Source of the DNA: Aphelocoma coerulescens
Lineage: Eukaryota; Chordata; Aves; Passeriformes; Corvidae
Assembly (NCBI RefSeq): GCF_041296385.1
Contig: NC_091017.1
Location: 52,698,214 to 52,762,213, forward strand
Length of the DNA: 64,000 nt
Direction of reading: 5' to 3'
In this document: positions 35,301 through 45,872 of the stretch, piece by piece
Layout of the letters: every line of letters begins with the position of its first letter
Numbering within the stretch: position 1 is the first letter of the stretch
Notes under the pieces: generated by a model
The model's input: the letters and a program-made list of their open reading frames with translations, nothing else
What the model was told of the DNA's origin: nothing
The model's database searches: none
Position numbers and translations under genes: made by a program

Positions 35301-38300
35301 ACCTGAGCGGCAAAGTAGACGTGTGTGCGCGCCCTTCGCTTAGTGTGCAGCGCCTCGCTGATGGGGTCGCTCTGAGGTGCTCTTAGGACCAAGTTTGGCT
35401 TCTACAGTTTTTACAGTCTCAGATAGGCGTGCTTGTGTGGCTGTAAGTATTGTAGGGCCTTAATTAGTTTTCCCCTCTCTACTTTCATGTATATGTTTCT
35501 AGTACTTTGGTAATGTGATAATTTTTGCTGCTCAGTGGGCGGTTCGGTTTGTGTCTTGACCAGAAATCACTGTCTGGCAATCAGGGTAGCTCTAGCTAAA
35601 ACATCCTAAGGAATCAGATGGAAAACTTAAAAAAAAAAACCCTGAAAACCCAACAAATCTCAAATATTTTGGTGGTCACTTATACTGAGGGAGTTGCAAA
35701 AGCGATTTGCTAATACGGTCTTGAAGGCAATCTGGAGATGAGGTAGAGAGATTTCCTTCAGAATTACAGATCTGAAATGGACGTTAGGAAAGAAATATAC
35801 TAAAACAGAGAATGAGTTCTTTACTCCTTTGTGCACTGCATATCTCCCTGCTGCAGACTTCATGGAGTATATAGAGTACTTCGAGAAAGAAGGTGATTTG
35901 CTGATTGAGGGTTGAGCAAAGAGTGAAATTGACTGTAGTTTCTTAAGTATTTCCTCAACGTGTCGTTTCATCAGTAGCCTGTTTCAGTTGCTTTGCTTCT
36001 GTGTTGTTACTGTCATGCTGAGGATATGTGCCGAATACTTTAGAATCTTTGTGGAAGATCGTTGACCAAGTGCTGTAAAACCACACTGATTCTTATCTTG
36101 TGACACTGTCTCAGGAAGGAAACAAAACTCTCCGTAAAAAAAATGTGTTGCAGGTTTAGTAAGTCACGTATTTAAAGATGAGAACATTTTCACTGTCAAA
36201 AGCTTGCTTTATCTGTGTTTTTTAGAGGCCCTTAGTGGTACTTGATGGTGGTTGTTGTCAGTAGACAACCGACTTCCCTGGGCAAATTGCTACTGTGAAT
36301 GACTCCTTATTTATATTCCAAAATTGATTTGGTTAAGGTCTGTGCTGACTTCTCTGGAAGTGGTATCCTTGGAGCAGAGTGGTGGTATGTTGCTTTGGGA
36401 TGTTGTAGAGCCCTGTTGCTGAGCTTCATTTCAAAAGAAAAGTTGTTTAATTCTTCTGCGAGGTTAGTTAAGGTAAAGTTGGAAAATTCAACTAATTCTG
36501 TTTCTGTTTGGCTGGCCTAAGTGAACTGAAGCATGGCAATAGGTGGTTTTTGTGTAATAGCATAATACTTTTGGGGAGAGAAGTTGTAGGTTGTAGAGGC
36601 TAAGGCAAAAAGTAGAACTGTTCATTTTTCATGTTTAATGTATTAAAGCTTTGGAGAGTCATCCTGCTAGGCTTCAACAGCTCAAGAGTGGTCCCCATAT
36701 GTTTATTTCACTGTGAATGCTTGTCTTTCTAATTTTGGGTGATAAAATTAATTGCTATGCTGAAAAGTTTTTGCTAATACAATTGAGATCATGCTGTCTG
36801 TATTTACTTTTTCTAAGAACTTAAGAAGATTATAATTCCCTCCAGTGGGTATGCATCAAGGAAAACAACTTGGAAAACAGTGTGTTCCACATCAGGCAGG
36901 AGTTGCCTATTTTACATCTAGCTTTGTATTTCAGGGAGTTGTCTTCATCATCTTGCCTGGTGAAAACTTCTTCATTATTGCGTAAAGGACCAAAGGACAA
37001 ATTTAATTTTTTTGTCTGAGTTCCTTAGGAGACATGAAGGCAAACTTTTTGTTTCAGTGGTCTTGCATAATACAGAACATCGGTTTATAATGTGCTCCCT
37101 CTAGCTTAGAGTGCCATGAGTTTTTAGCAGTTTAGCTTACATTTAAGCCTTAGTTTAACAGAAACTATAGGTGTTGTGCAAATAATGTCAGAGGAAGGAG
37201 CTATATGCACATGTGGGTTATGTGAGTTACTGTGAGAAAAATGAGGATAATATTTCAGGGTTTGTGACCTTGTACCTGTAGTTATTGGCCTCCCTTACCA
37301 GTAGAAAATGTGATGTATCTTATCCGTCAGTGGGAGGGCAGCTGGCCTAGCACAGAGCCTCGCTGTGGTCTGCTGCTTTGTACAGCTCCTGCGTGCTTGC
37401 ACCCAAACAACCTTGAACCTTTACAACTTTTGTATCTGTAGTAATCCTCCCAGGAATCACAGTGGGCTGGAGAAGTGTTGCAATGTTAGGAGGCTTTAGA
37501 ATTCAGCGTTATTCTTGTCTGGTCTTGCTCTAAATCCTGATGAACTCCAGTAATAAATGTTAGCCAGACTGACTCAGCTAGGGTTGCTTCTGCCTTTTCA
37601 TATTGACTAAAAGAGCAATTCTTTCTGGTATTTAGCTTGCTTATCCTCAGTGCTCGACGGTTAATTGTCTGAGTATCTGTGAACTGCCATATAGCTCTGT
37701 CTCTTCTAAGACTTGTGTTGTCCTTCCTTTCCTTCCTTCCCCTCCCCCAAATCTATTATAATCCTAATTCCCTCTGACATGAACACCTCCCAGGAAGAAT
37801 TACAGAATACAATCTCAAACAGTAAGTGACCAATACCATCAGTGGAAGACATCAAAAAGGAAAAAAATCCCCTTGAGCTAGTTGAACAACAGTATTTGCT
37901 CTGGACATGCTTCAGTTTTGAGGGATTTTTGTATTTATCCCAAAGTTTTTCCTAGATTTGTTTGTGTGCAAAAATAGAAGAGGAACAAGTATTAAAAACA
38001 AAACCAAATGAAACTTCTAAGGTTGAGTTTGAGGTTCTCTGAAATGTCTAAATGTTTGGTCTGGTACAAGGACTTAGTGCCCAGAAGCTGTTGCTTTGGG
38101 GTTTTATTGGTTTGTTCTTTACATGGGTATTCTTGCCTTTGTCACCAGAAGCAACATGAATTGTTTTTTGTGGTTAGTGACAATAGTCAAAAGCTGAGCT
38201 GCATGGAGTTTGCACAGACCTTGTGACAGGAGGACCTTTCTTCCATCATTCCAGCTGCTGCTTTGACAGCTGGTCCATACAGGTGTAAGAGAGCTTTACT

Positions 38301-41300
38301 TTTCAAGAGCTGGGGCTGGGCTAGCCTGAAATAGCTGCAGACAAGAGTGTCTAGCAGTAGGCTTGGGACTATCGACATGCCACTAGAGTGGTGCAGCTGG
38401 TTGCTTTGGAATTAGTGTGGTGATCTATTTTCTTCTTACTCCCTGTTTTCCAGAAAATGGGAGAAGACTCCTGGCTTGGACCTTTTTTTCCCCTCTCTTC
38501 TTTGATTTTTAAATTTTTTTATTACAATTGAAGTTAGATGAGATGATCATGATAATAAAACAAGCTTTGTGTGTTTTGTCAGCTAACTATTGGAAGGCTG
38601 CTTCAGAATTAAATAACTGATACTTGGGGAATATTTGGAATATTCAGGTTATATGTTAAAGCAGTTTGTCAGTTGCAGTTGCCAACATTATTTTTTGTCT
38701 TAGGTAGCAATTCTTTCTTTTTATTGTTTGTTTCCCCTTATCTTTAGTGTGTTTCTAGAGAGTAATAGTGTAATTTTGCTAAACCAGATGAACCAGACTC
38801 TCTCTTGTTTGGGTGAGATTTCCTGTTCACCTTATCATACTAAAATGCTATCATTGCCTTCTTCATATATTAGTCTTTTTAGCATGCATTGGCCAGACTT
38901 CTATAAAGTATTCCAGTGGGACTTTATAAAGGTTTTTTAATTCTCTGGTGGGTGTATCTTGCTGGTAAACCTTAGGGATCCTGGTTTCCTTCCATAGTCC
39001 TCTCAAGGTTTCTCTTTGTCTTCATAAACTGCAACTTTTAACAAAAAATATTCCTGCTCAGGTATGTTACATTAAGGGGGAAGAGAAGCTGTAGGTTAAA
39101 TGCAGCTTTAGTAAGTATCACTTTTGCCAACAGTCCTATAGTTTGGGTCCCAGTGGGCATGATGTTAGTCATAGTTGTGCAGGGAGTATTCAAGGAACTC
39201 AAAGATACCCCAGCAGCGTGCAATAGGCAAGGGAGAAGAGCACAAAGTAAAACGGTGTGTGCTGAAAAGATCCTTGTGAGGTTATGGGTAAGACGTGCCT
39301 TGCAATATGCAATCCCATTTGCTTAGCCTTTCACAAGCTTCCTGCTGCTGGAACTTTCACTGCTCGTTTTTTGTAGTAGTCTCAAGGACAATAATTGTGT
39401 AGGTTTTGCCAGCCCTATGCAGTTAAACTTGTTTGTTTGGAGTAACTGAATATAATGTTGGACATGTTTATAAAATAAGAGCTGGAGAGAGCATAAAAAC
39501 TACAAATAGAGATAGTTTTGTTGTACTTGATCCAGAAGATAAGCCTCTAATAATTCAATGTGAGAGACTGTTAAAAGAGAATAAAAGAAGTGTAATTAAT
39601 TTTTTTTTTTAAAGTGAAGAAATATCTATACCATAAGGCTTGGGAATGCTATGATAAAATGAGACCTCAGGAATTTGCATTTGAAGTTGATATTGCAAAG
39701 AGTGACTTTATTTCTCCACTGGTGTTGTCCAGTTTTGCAAAGTAAAGAAGCATCTTCTTTTGTAAATGCCATGCCCTAAAGCGGACTTGGAACTAACAGC
39801 AGACCTGGACAAAGGCTGACTCTCTTGAGAGGCATTAGCATGGAAGATAGTTGAAGTATTCCTAGTAATTTTCATCTGTCTTTCATGAGAATAGTCCTTA
39901 TCAACACCACTTCTGCTCTTGTGCTAAATGAGAAAGCTGTTGGGGTTGTGCCCATAGCAGCTGGACATTTTGACATTGACAGAATTTTTCATGATTTTTA
40001 ATTAATCTAATCTGCCAGTAATGCTGATTATGTTAAAAAAATTGCTGTAAGCAAATTTCTACCTCTGTAGACATCGTCCAAAACCAATGTCATCCGAAAA
40101 GCTGAAGAATTACTGCTCTGTGCACTGTGAGTGCTGACTGGGTGATGAGTAGTCGCTGGTCCCATGATGGCTGTTGGAGTGACTCAGGGGGCTCCTGGAT
40201 ACCCCACATCAGCTCATAAAGAGAAAGGAGTTGCAGATGAGTGCTCTTATTCTTGGCAGGAGTAGCAGTATGTGGAGGTCTCCCTGACATCTTCACTTGG
40301 ATGTGGCAAACCTGTTTCTGTTTCTTGACACAGAAATCATGGAGATCATGCCCCATTTGCTCTGTTTCTTCAGTTTAGACCTTACCACTGCCACCCTCTT
40401 AGAAACTACTTTGGTGGTAGATATTGCATATAAAATTGGGGATCAGAGATGTTTCTTCAGATGGAGTTGATACATGTGTTTGTGTATATGTTTATACGTA
40501 TTTACAGGCACCTACTTGCAGAATTGATAGGTGAATAGCTGGGGAGGGTGAGAGTGGTGGATAGGAAGTGTGGGAGCAGAAAGCTGGGTAAATAGAAGCA
40601 CAAAATAAATAGAACAAGCTTTTGGTGCAGGAAACGGAGAGTTTTTACCTACACATTTCTTTAACACTTCTGTATAGTTTTGGGCCTTTGCTGTATCAGG
40701 GGAAAAAATGAGCCTTATTTAAAAGCATTTAAGAACACTTCTCTTCCTGTAAGTAGCGATCAGGCTATGATATTATAGCCTGTAATTCGAAATCTGTAAA
40801 CAAACCAGCAGTTAGGCACAGATTATACTTGTATTTTTTGTGGTGCTGAGGTAAATTGTGTGCAACTGGTTTGATTGAGTTTGAAGCCCAGCCTTGTATC
40901 TCCTGTGAGAATATCTAAAGAAGGTACTGCATAGTGTATTCCATTTTATGCCATAGTGCAAGTTGTTGTTCTCTTGTCTTGCCTTTTTAAAGTAAGAATA
41001 AATAGTTCTGTTTTCAAGTATTTCCTAGTCTCCATAATTTGAAAGTAGCTTTTATTGCATGTTCCCTTCAAACCATATCTTATATATAAAACTCTTACAT
41101 ATAACTTACATAGTTTAAAGGCATAAAATCTTTGTGTCTCTAGTTCAGTGATACAGATGTTCCAAGTTTAAGAACTGGCATATGTTAGGGACACAAGGCA
41201 TTCTGAATTTAGCAGGTGGCTGTTTGAAAACTACTATGTGATTATTATGGGAAGATTAGAATGCATAGGAGAGAGAGAAATCACTAGGGCTTTAATAATG

Positions 41301-42011
41301 TTTTGTGCCTAGCAACAAGAAGAATAATTCAGCTACTTTAGTGTTTATCTTATTGTTGTGCTGGAGAATGCAGACTGGCCTCATTTGAGCTTTTCTAAAA
41401 GTGAAACAGCAGTTTCATATCTCACCCTGTGTAAATACAGATTCTATGAACTGTTCAGGTTAAATGCTGTTTAAGAAAAAAGAATGGGTTGAGAGGGTCT
41501 CCAAGTACAACAAAGTCCCCATTCTGATCATTGTAGTTCAAAAGCAGTTAGCACTACTGCTTTTTATGCAGTGTTTGTATTCTGTTTCCAGAGGCCAGAG
41601 ATAATTGCACTAGATTGGAATGTATAAATTGAAATGTTTTTCTGCAACTGCTTGAATACCTAAGAAATCTGCTGACTGATGTTATACTTGCTATATTATA
41701 CATTATTGATGTTCTACTTCATTGTTGTCTGATCAGCATACTTGAAGAACTACTGGTGTTTTATATATAGGACCTGAGTTTAATCTCTGTTGAAGATGCT
41801 TTGAGAGGAGGAAGTGGGGAAAGCAGCTTCCTGCTTTGTTCAAGGGAGTAAAGTGGTGTGGCTTTTTTTGGCGTGAGCGGGGCAGTGGGGAGGTGTTATT
41901 TATTTATTTAATTTGTCTAGACCTTGGTACTGAATGTGCATAATGTTCATGTTGGTTCCTCCTAATGTTATATCATAACTAAGAAAAATTGCCACATTTT
42001 TCCTTGTATAG

Positions 42012-42016
42012 ATATA
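42012..42016. repeat. target site duplication, left copy (ATATA)
   Basis: Five bases identical to 48402-48406, directly abutting the LTR TG. The motif is AT-rich, so a chance match is possible, but placement is exact on both sides. Confidence 0.8.
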
Positions 42017-42570
42017 TGTACTAGTTTGAAAATAAACCAGTGAGAGGCACCAAGTCAGAATAACAATTTAATGGAAATTAAAGAAAAGGAAAAGAAAGTA
42101 AAAGAAAACACTGACAGAGCCAAGATACAACCTGAATCCCTACTAGGCAGGGTAGTGGTAGCAGTCTGGTGGAATGGTGGCTGCAATCCTCTGAAGTGGT
42201 GATCCTGTAGTAGAAGGGGTCTGCTCTTCCTCAGAAAGTCCAGCGATGGCTGTGTAGCTCCTGTCCTCTGGAAATCCAGTGGAGCCCGTCCCTTTGATGC
42301 TCAGAGTCCCAGTTATATCCATGATGGGATGCTTGGTTCCTCCCTCTGGGTGGAGCATCTCACAATGAGGTAATGAGTCATGAGGCCAGGTGTTGATTAG
42401 GCTCGTTAACAGAAGATAGTCCGGAGGGAGTTATCTCTGAGTCATGCAGCAGGACAATGATGGGCCATTAACAGAAAGATAGTCTGGGGGGAGGAGGCAA
42501 GGAAAACACTGCCCCACCTGATTTCAACAGCTCATGAGGATGGTAATAGAATACACCTCAACCCAGGACA
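42017..42570 (-). repeat. 3' LTR of the retrovirus
   Basis: 554 bp, 553 of them identical to the 5' LTR. Sense-strand landmarks are two TGACTCA (AP-1/NF-E2-type) sites at 42438-42444 and 42374-42380, a TATA-like GGATATAA at 42320-42313, a long pyrimidine tract, and an ATTAAA poly(A) signal at 42072-42067 near the U5 end. Upstream U3 contains an imperfect duplication of about 63 bp. A 71-codon ATG frame (42358-42143) runs through it. Confidence 0.95.
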
Positions 42571-42586
42571 TTATCCACCCCTTATT
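42571..42586 (-). other. polypurine tract of the retrovirus
   Basis: In the sense strand AGAATAAGGGGTGGATAA sits immediately before the 3' LTR TG. The purine-rich core AAGGGGTGGA is the likely plus-strand primer. It is interrupted by T residues, so it is a modest PPT. Confidence 0.6.
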
Positions 42587-42633
42587 CTATTACCATCTAC
42601 ATCATCCCAAATCAATACCTTCTTAAACTCTAA

Positions 42634-42643
<10 letters not shown>

Positions 42644-42664
<21 letters not shown>
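42644..42664. repeat. (TA)n in the ERV 3' untranslated region
   Basis: A short AT dinucleotide array between the pol stop and the polypurine tract, likely to vary in length among copies of this retrovirus. Confidence 0.85.
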
Positions 42665-42674
42665 CAATGAAACC

Positions 42675-45600
42675 CTACACACCGTTCTCACCTAAGATTA
42701 GGTCTCCCTGTGGTACACAACGGGTTTCCCCATCTTTTTGCATTACCCACCAAGTGCAACCAGGTCCTTGAGCAAAGACAATCCCACGGATGGGTTTGCC
42801 TTTGCCTGAGGTGGGATTAATCCAAACAGTCTTTCCTAAAATACCTCTCAGGTGTACCACAGGGACTCTATCTCCATCCACTGTGTGCAAGGGTTCAGAC
42901 TCGGCAGGACCAGCTCGATTGATGGACCCTCGGGTATTGACCATCCAGGTAGCCTTCGCTAAGTTCGCTTCCCAATTTTTGAAGGTTCCCCCACCAAGTG
43001 CCTTTAGGGTGGTTTTAAGTAGTCCATTGCAGCGTTCAACTTTTCCGGCAGCTGGTGCATGATAAGGAATGTGATATATCCATTCGATACCGTGTTCTCT
43101 GGCCCAGGTGTTGATGAGGCTGTTCTTAAAATGAGTCCCGTTGTCTGACTCGATCCTGTCCGGGGTGCCATGTCTCCACAGGACTTGCTTTTCCAGGCCC
43201 AAGATGGTGTTCCGGGCTGTAGCATGAGGCACAGGGTAGGTCTCCAGCCATCCAGTGGTTGCTTCAACCATGGTCAACACGTAGCGCTTGCCTTGGCGAG
43301 TTTGGGGAAGGGTGATGTAATCAACTTGCCAGGCTTCCCCATACCTGTACTTTGACCATCGTCCACCGTACCACAGAGGCTTCACCCGCTTGGCCTGTTT
43401 GATTGCAGCACAGGTCTCACAACTGTGGATGACCTGTGAGATGCTGTCCATGGTAAGGTCCACCCCTCGGTCACGGGCCCATTGGTATGTTGCATCTCTC
43501 CCCTGATGACCAGAGGCATCATGGGCCCAACGAGCTAGGAATAATTCTCCCTTGTGCTGCCAGTCCAGATCCACCTGTGATACTTTCACCTTGGCAGCTC
43601 GGTCCACCTGCTCGTTGTTGCGATGTTCTTCATTAGCCCGACTCTTGGGTACGTGTGCATCCACGTGTCGAACCTTCACGGTCAGCTTCTCTACTCGGGC
43701 GGCGATGTCCTGCCAAATCTCAGCGGCCCAGATGGGTTTCCCTCTGCGCTGCCAGTTGGCTTTTCTCCAGCGAACCAGCCATCCCCACAGAGCGTTAGCT
43801 ACCATCCACGAGTCGGTGTAGAGATAAAGCCTCGGCCACTTCTCTCGTTCAGCAATATCCAAAGCCAGCTGGACGGCTTTAAGCTCTGCAACCTGACTCG
43901 ATCCACCTTGTCCCTCGGTAGCTTGTGCAACTTGCCGTGTGGGGCTCCATACTGCAGCTTTCCACTTCCTGTTAGTGCCTACAATTCGGCAGGAACCATC
44001 AGTGAAGAGGGCATAACGTCTTTCAGTCTCCGGTAGCTCATTATATGGTGGGGCTTCCTCAGCACGAGTCACTTGCTCTTCCTCTTCTTCAGAAGATAAT
44101 CCAAAAGTCTCACCTTCAGGCCAGTTTGTTATAATTTCCAGAATCCCAGGGCGATTCGGGTTTCCAATACGGGCACGCTGTGTGATGAGAGCAATCCATT
44201 TGCTCCATGTGGTGTCGGTGGCGTGATGCATGGCAGGAACCTTTCCCTTGAACATCCACCCCAGCACTGGTAGTCGGGGTGCCAGGAGGAGTTGTGCCTC
44301 TGTGCCGATTACCTCTGAGGCAGCTTGGACTCCTTCATAGGCGGCCAAGATTTCCTTCTCTGTGGGAGTGTAGTTAGCTTCAGATCCTCTGTAGCTTCGG
44401 CTCCAGAATCCCAGTGGTCGGCCACGAGTCTCACCAGGCACCTTCTGCCAGAGGCTCCAGGACAGACCATGGCTCCCGGCTGCAGAGTAGAGCACGTTCT
44501 TCACCTCTGGTCCTGTCCTGACTGGGCCAAGGGCTACCGCATGAGCGATTTCCTGTTTGATCTGGGCGAAGGCTTGCTGCTGTTCAGGGCCCCAGTGGAA
44601 ATCGTTCTTCTTGCGGGTAACCAGGTAGAGAGGGCTCACAATCTGGCTGTACTCAGGAATGTGCATTCTCCAAAAACCTATGGCGCCTAGGAAAGCTTGT
44701 GTTTCCTTCTTACTGGTCGGTGGAGACATCGCAGTGATCTTGTTGACGACCTCGGTGGGAATCTGACGTCGTCCATCTTGCCACTTTACTCCCAGGAACT
44801 GGATCTCTTGGGCAGGTCCCTTGACTTTGCTCCTTTTGATGGCAAAGCCAGCTTCCAGGAGAATCTGGATGATTTTCTCTCCTTTCTCAAATACTTCCTT
44901 TGCTGTGTTTCCCCACACGATGATGTCGTCGATGTATTGCAGATGTTCTGGGGCCTCACCCTTTTCCAGTGCAGTTTGGATCAGTCCATGGCAAATGGTA
45001 GGACTGTGCTTCCACCCCTGGGGCAGTCGGTTCCAGGTGTATTGCACACCCCTCCAAGTGAAAGCAAACTGGGGCCTGCATTCTGCTGCCAAAGGAATGG
45101 AGAAGAAGGCGTTGGCAATGTCAATAGTGGAGTACCACTTCGCTGCTTTGGACTCCAGCTCGTACTGAAGTTCCAACATGTCCGGCACAGCAGCGCTCAA
45201 TGGTGGTGTGACTTCATTCAGGCCACGGTAATCCACTGTCAGTCTCCATTCCCCGTTGGACTTACGCACTGGCCATATAGGGCTGTTGAAAGGTGAATGG
45301 GCCTTGCTGACCACCCCTTGGCTCTCCAGTTTACGAATCATCTCATGGATGGGAACCACAGAGTCTCTGTCGGTGCGGTATTGCCGACGGTGTACTGTTG
45401 CTGTGGCGATTGGTACCTGTTGTTCTTCAACTCTTAGCAGTCCCACGGCAGACGGGTCATCTGAGAGGCCAGGCAATGTACTCAGTTGTCTGATATCTTC
45501 TGTCTCCACAGCAGCTATCCCAAAAGCCCAACGATGTCCTTTTGGGTCCTTGAAATATCCATTTCTGAGATAGTCTATGCCGAGAATGCACGGGGCCTCC

Positions 45601-45869
45601 GGGCCAGTCACGATGGGGTGTTTCTGCCACTCGTTCCCAGTTAAACTCACTTCAGCTTCCAGTACAGTCAGCTGCTGGGATCCTCCTGTCACCCCACAAA
45701 TGGAAATGGGTTCTGCTCCCACATACCTTGATGGCATCAGAGTACATTGAGCGCCTGTGTCAACCAAAGCCGTGTATTTTTGTGGGTCAGCTGTGCCAGG
45801 CCATCGGACCCACACAGTCCAAAAGACCCGATTATCCCTTTCCTCTACCTGGCTAGAGGCAGGGCCCCT
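42675..45869 (-). CDS. pol: ERV pol: protease, reverse transcriptase, RNase H, integrase
   Basis: 1064 codons after the gag UAG, in the same frame, ending TAG at 42677-42675. It has no ATG of its own near the front, so it is presumably made as a Gag-Pol fusion by readthrough. Numbering from the first codon after the stop: aspartic protease with DTG at 37-39 and LGID at 96-99; reverse transcriptase with motif A Asp250 and YIDD at 312-315; RNase H with Asp624, Glu662, Asp686, Asp756; an acidic linker (SSEEEEEQ) before RNase H; integrase with zinc-binding His783, His788, Cys817, Cys820 and catalytic Asp850, Asp909, Glu945, with exactly 35 residues between the last two. A basic, Trp-containing C-terminal integrase domain ends the protein. 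The YIDD box and overall order fit the ERV-L/spuma-like group. All catalytic residues are present, so the enzymes may be functional. Confidence 0.95.
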   Translation of the reverse strand, partial: RGPASSQVEERDNRVFWTVWVRWPGTADPQKYTALVDTGAQCTLMPSRYVGAEPISICGVTGGSQQLTVLEAEVSLTGNEWQKHPIVTGPEAPCILGIDYLRNGYFKDPKGHRWAFGIAAVETEDIRQLSTLPGLSDDPSAVGLLRVEEQQVPIATATVHRRQYRTDRDSVVPIHEMIRKLESQGVVSKAHSPFNSPIWPVRKSNGEWRLTVDYRGLNEVTPPLSAAVPDMLELQYELESKAAKWYSTIDIANAFFSIPLAAECRPQFAFTWRGVQYTWNRLPQGWKHSPTICHGLIQTALEKGEAPEHLQYIDDIIVWGNTAKEVFEKGEKIIQILLEAGFAIKRSKVKGPAQEIQFLGVKWQDGRRQIPTEVVNKITAMSPPTSKKETQAFLGAIGFWRMHIPEYSQIVSPLYLVTRKKNDFHWGPEQQQAFAQIKQEIAHAVALGPVRTGPEVKNVLYSAAGSHGLSWSLWQKVPGETRGRPLGFWSRSYRGSEANYTPTEKEILAAYEGVQAASEVIGTEAQLLLAPRLPVLGWMFKGKVPAMHHATDTTWSKWIALITQRARIGNPNRPGILEIITNWPEGETFGLSSEEEEEQVTRAEEAPPYNELPETERRYALFTDGSCRIVGTNRKWKAAVWSPTRQVAQATEGQGGSSQVAELKAVQLALDIAEREKWPRLYLYTDSWMVANALWGWLVRWRKANWQRRGKPIWAAEIWQDIAARVEKLTVKVRHVDAHVPKSRANEEHRNNEQVDRAAKVKVSQVDLDWQHKGELFLARWAHDASGHQGRDATYQWARDRGVDLTMDSISQVIHSCETCAAIKQAKRVKPLWYGGRWSKYRYGEAWQVDYITLPQTRQGKRYVLTMVEATTGWLETYPVPHATARNTILGLEKQVLWRHGTPDRIESDNGTHFKNSLINTWAREHGIEWIYHIPYHAPAAGKVERCNGLLKTTLKALGGGTFKNWEANLAKATWMVNTRGSINRAGPAESEPLHTVDGDRVPVVHLRGILGKTVWINPTSGKGKPIRGIVFAQGPGCTWWVMQKDGETRCVPQGDLILGENGV

Positions 45870-45872
45870 CTA
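45854..45872 (-). other. hairpin at the gag stop codon
   Basis: In the sense strand TAGAGG-GGCCCTG-CCTCTA forms a perfect 6-bp stem with a 7-nt loop. The gag UAG is its first three bases. Pol continues in frame behind it, so this may be part of a stop-codon readthrough signal. Confidence 0.55.

Noticed and set aside
33821..35392. A 523-codon open frame on the - strand plus several others on both strands across the CpG island
   Set aside because: Composition is Pro/Arg/Gly/Ala/Ser as expected for any frame of GC-rich DNA with few stop codons. There are no domains, frames overlap on both strands, and the promoter features explain the region.
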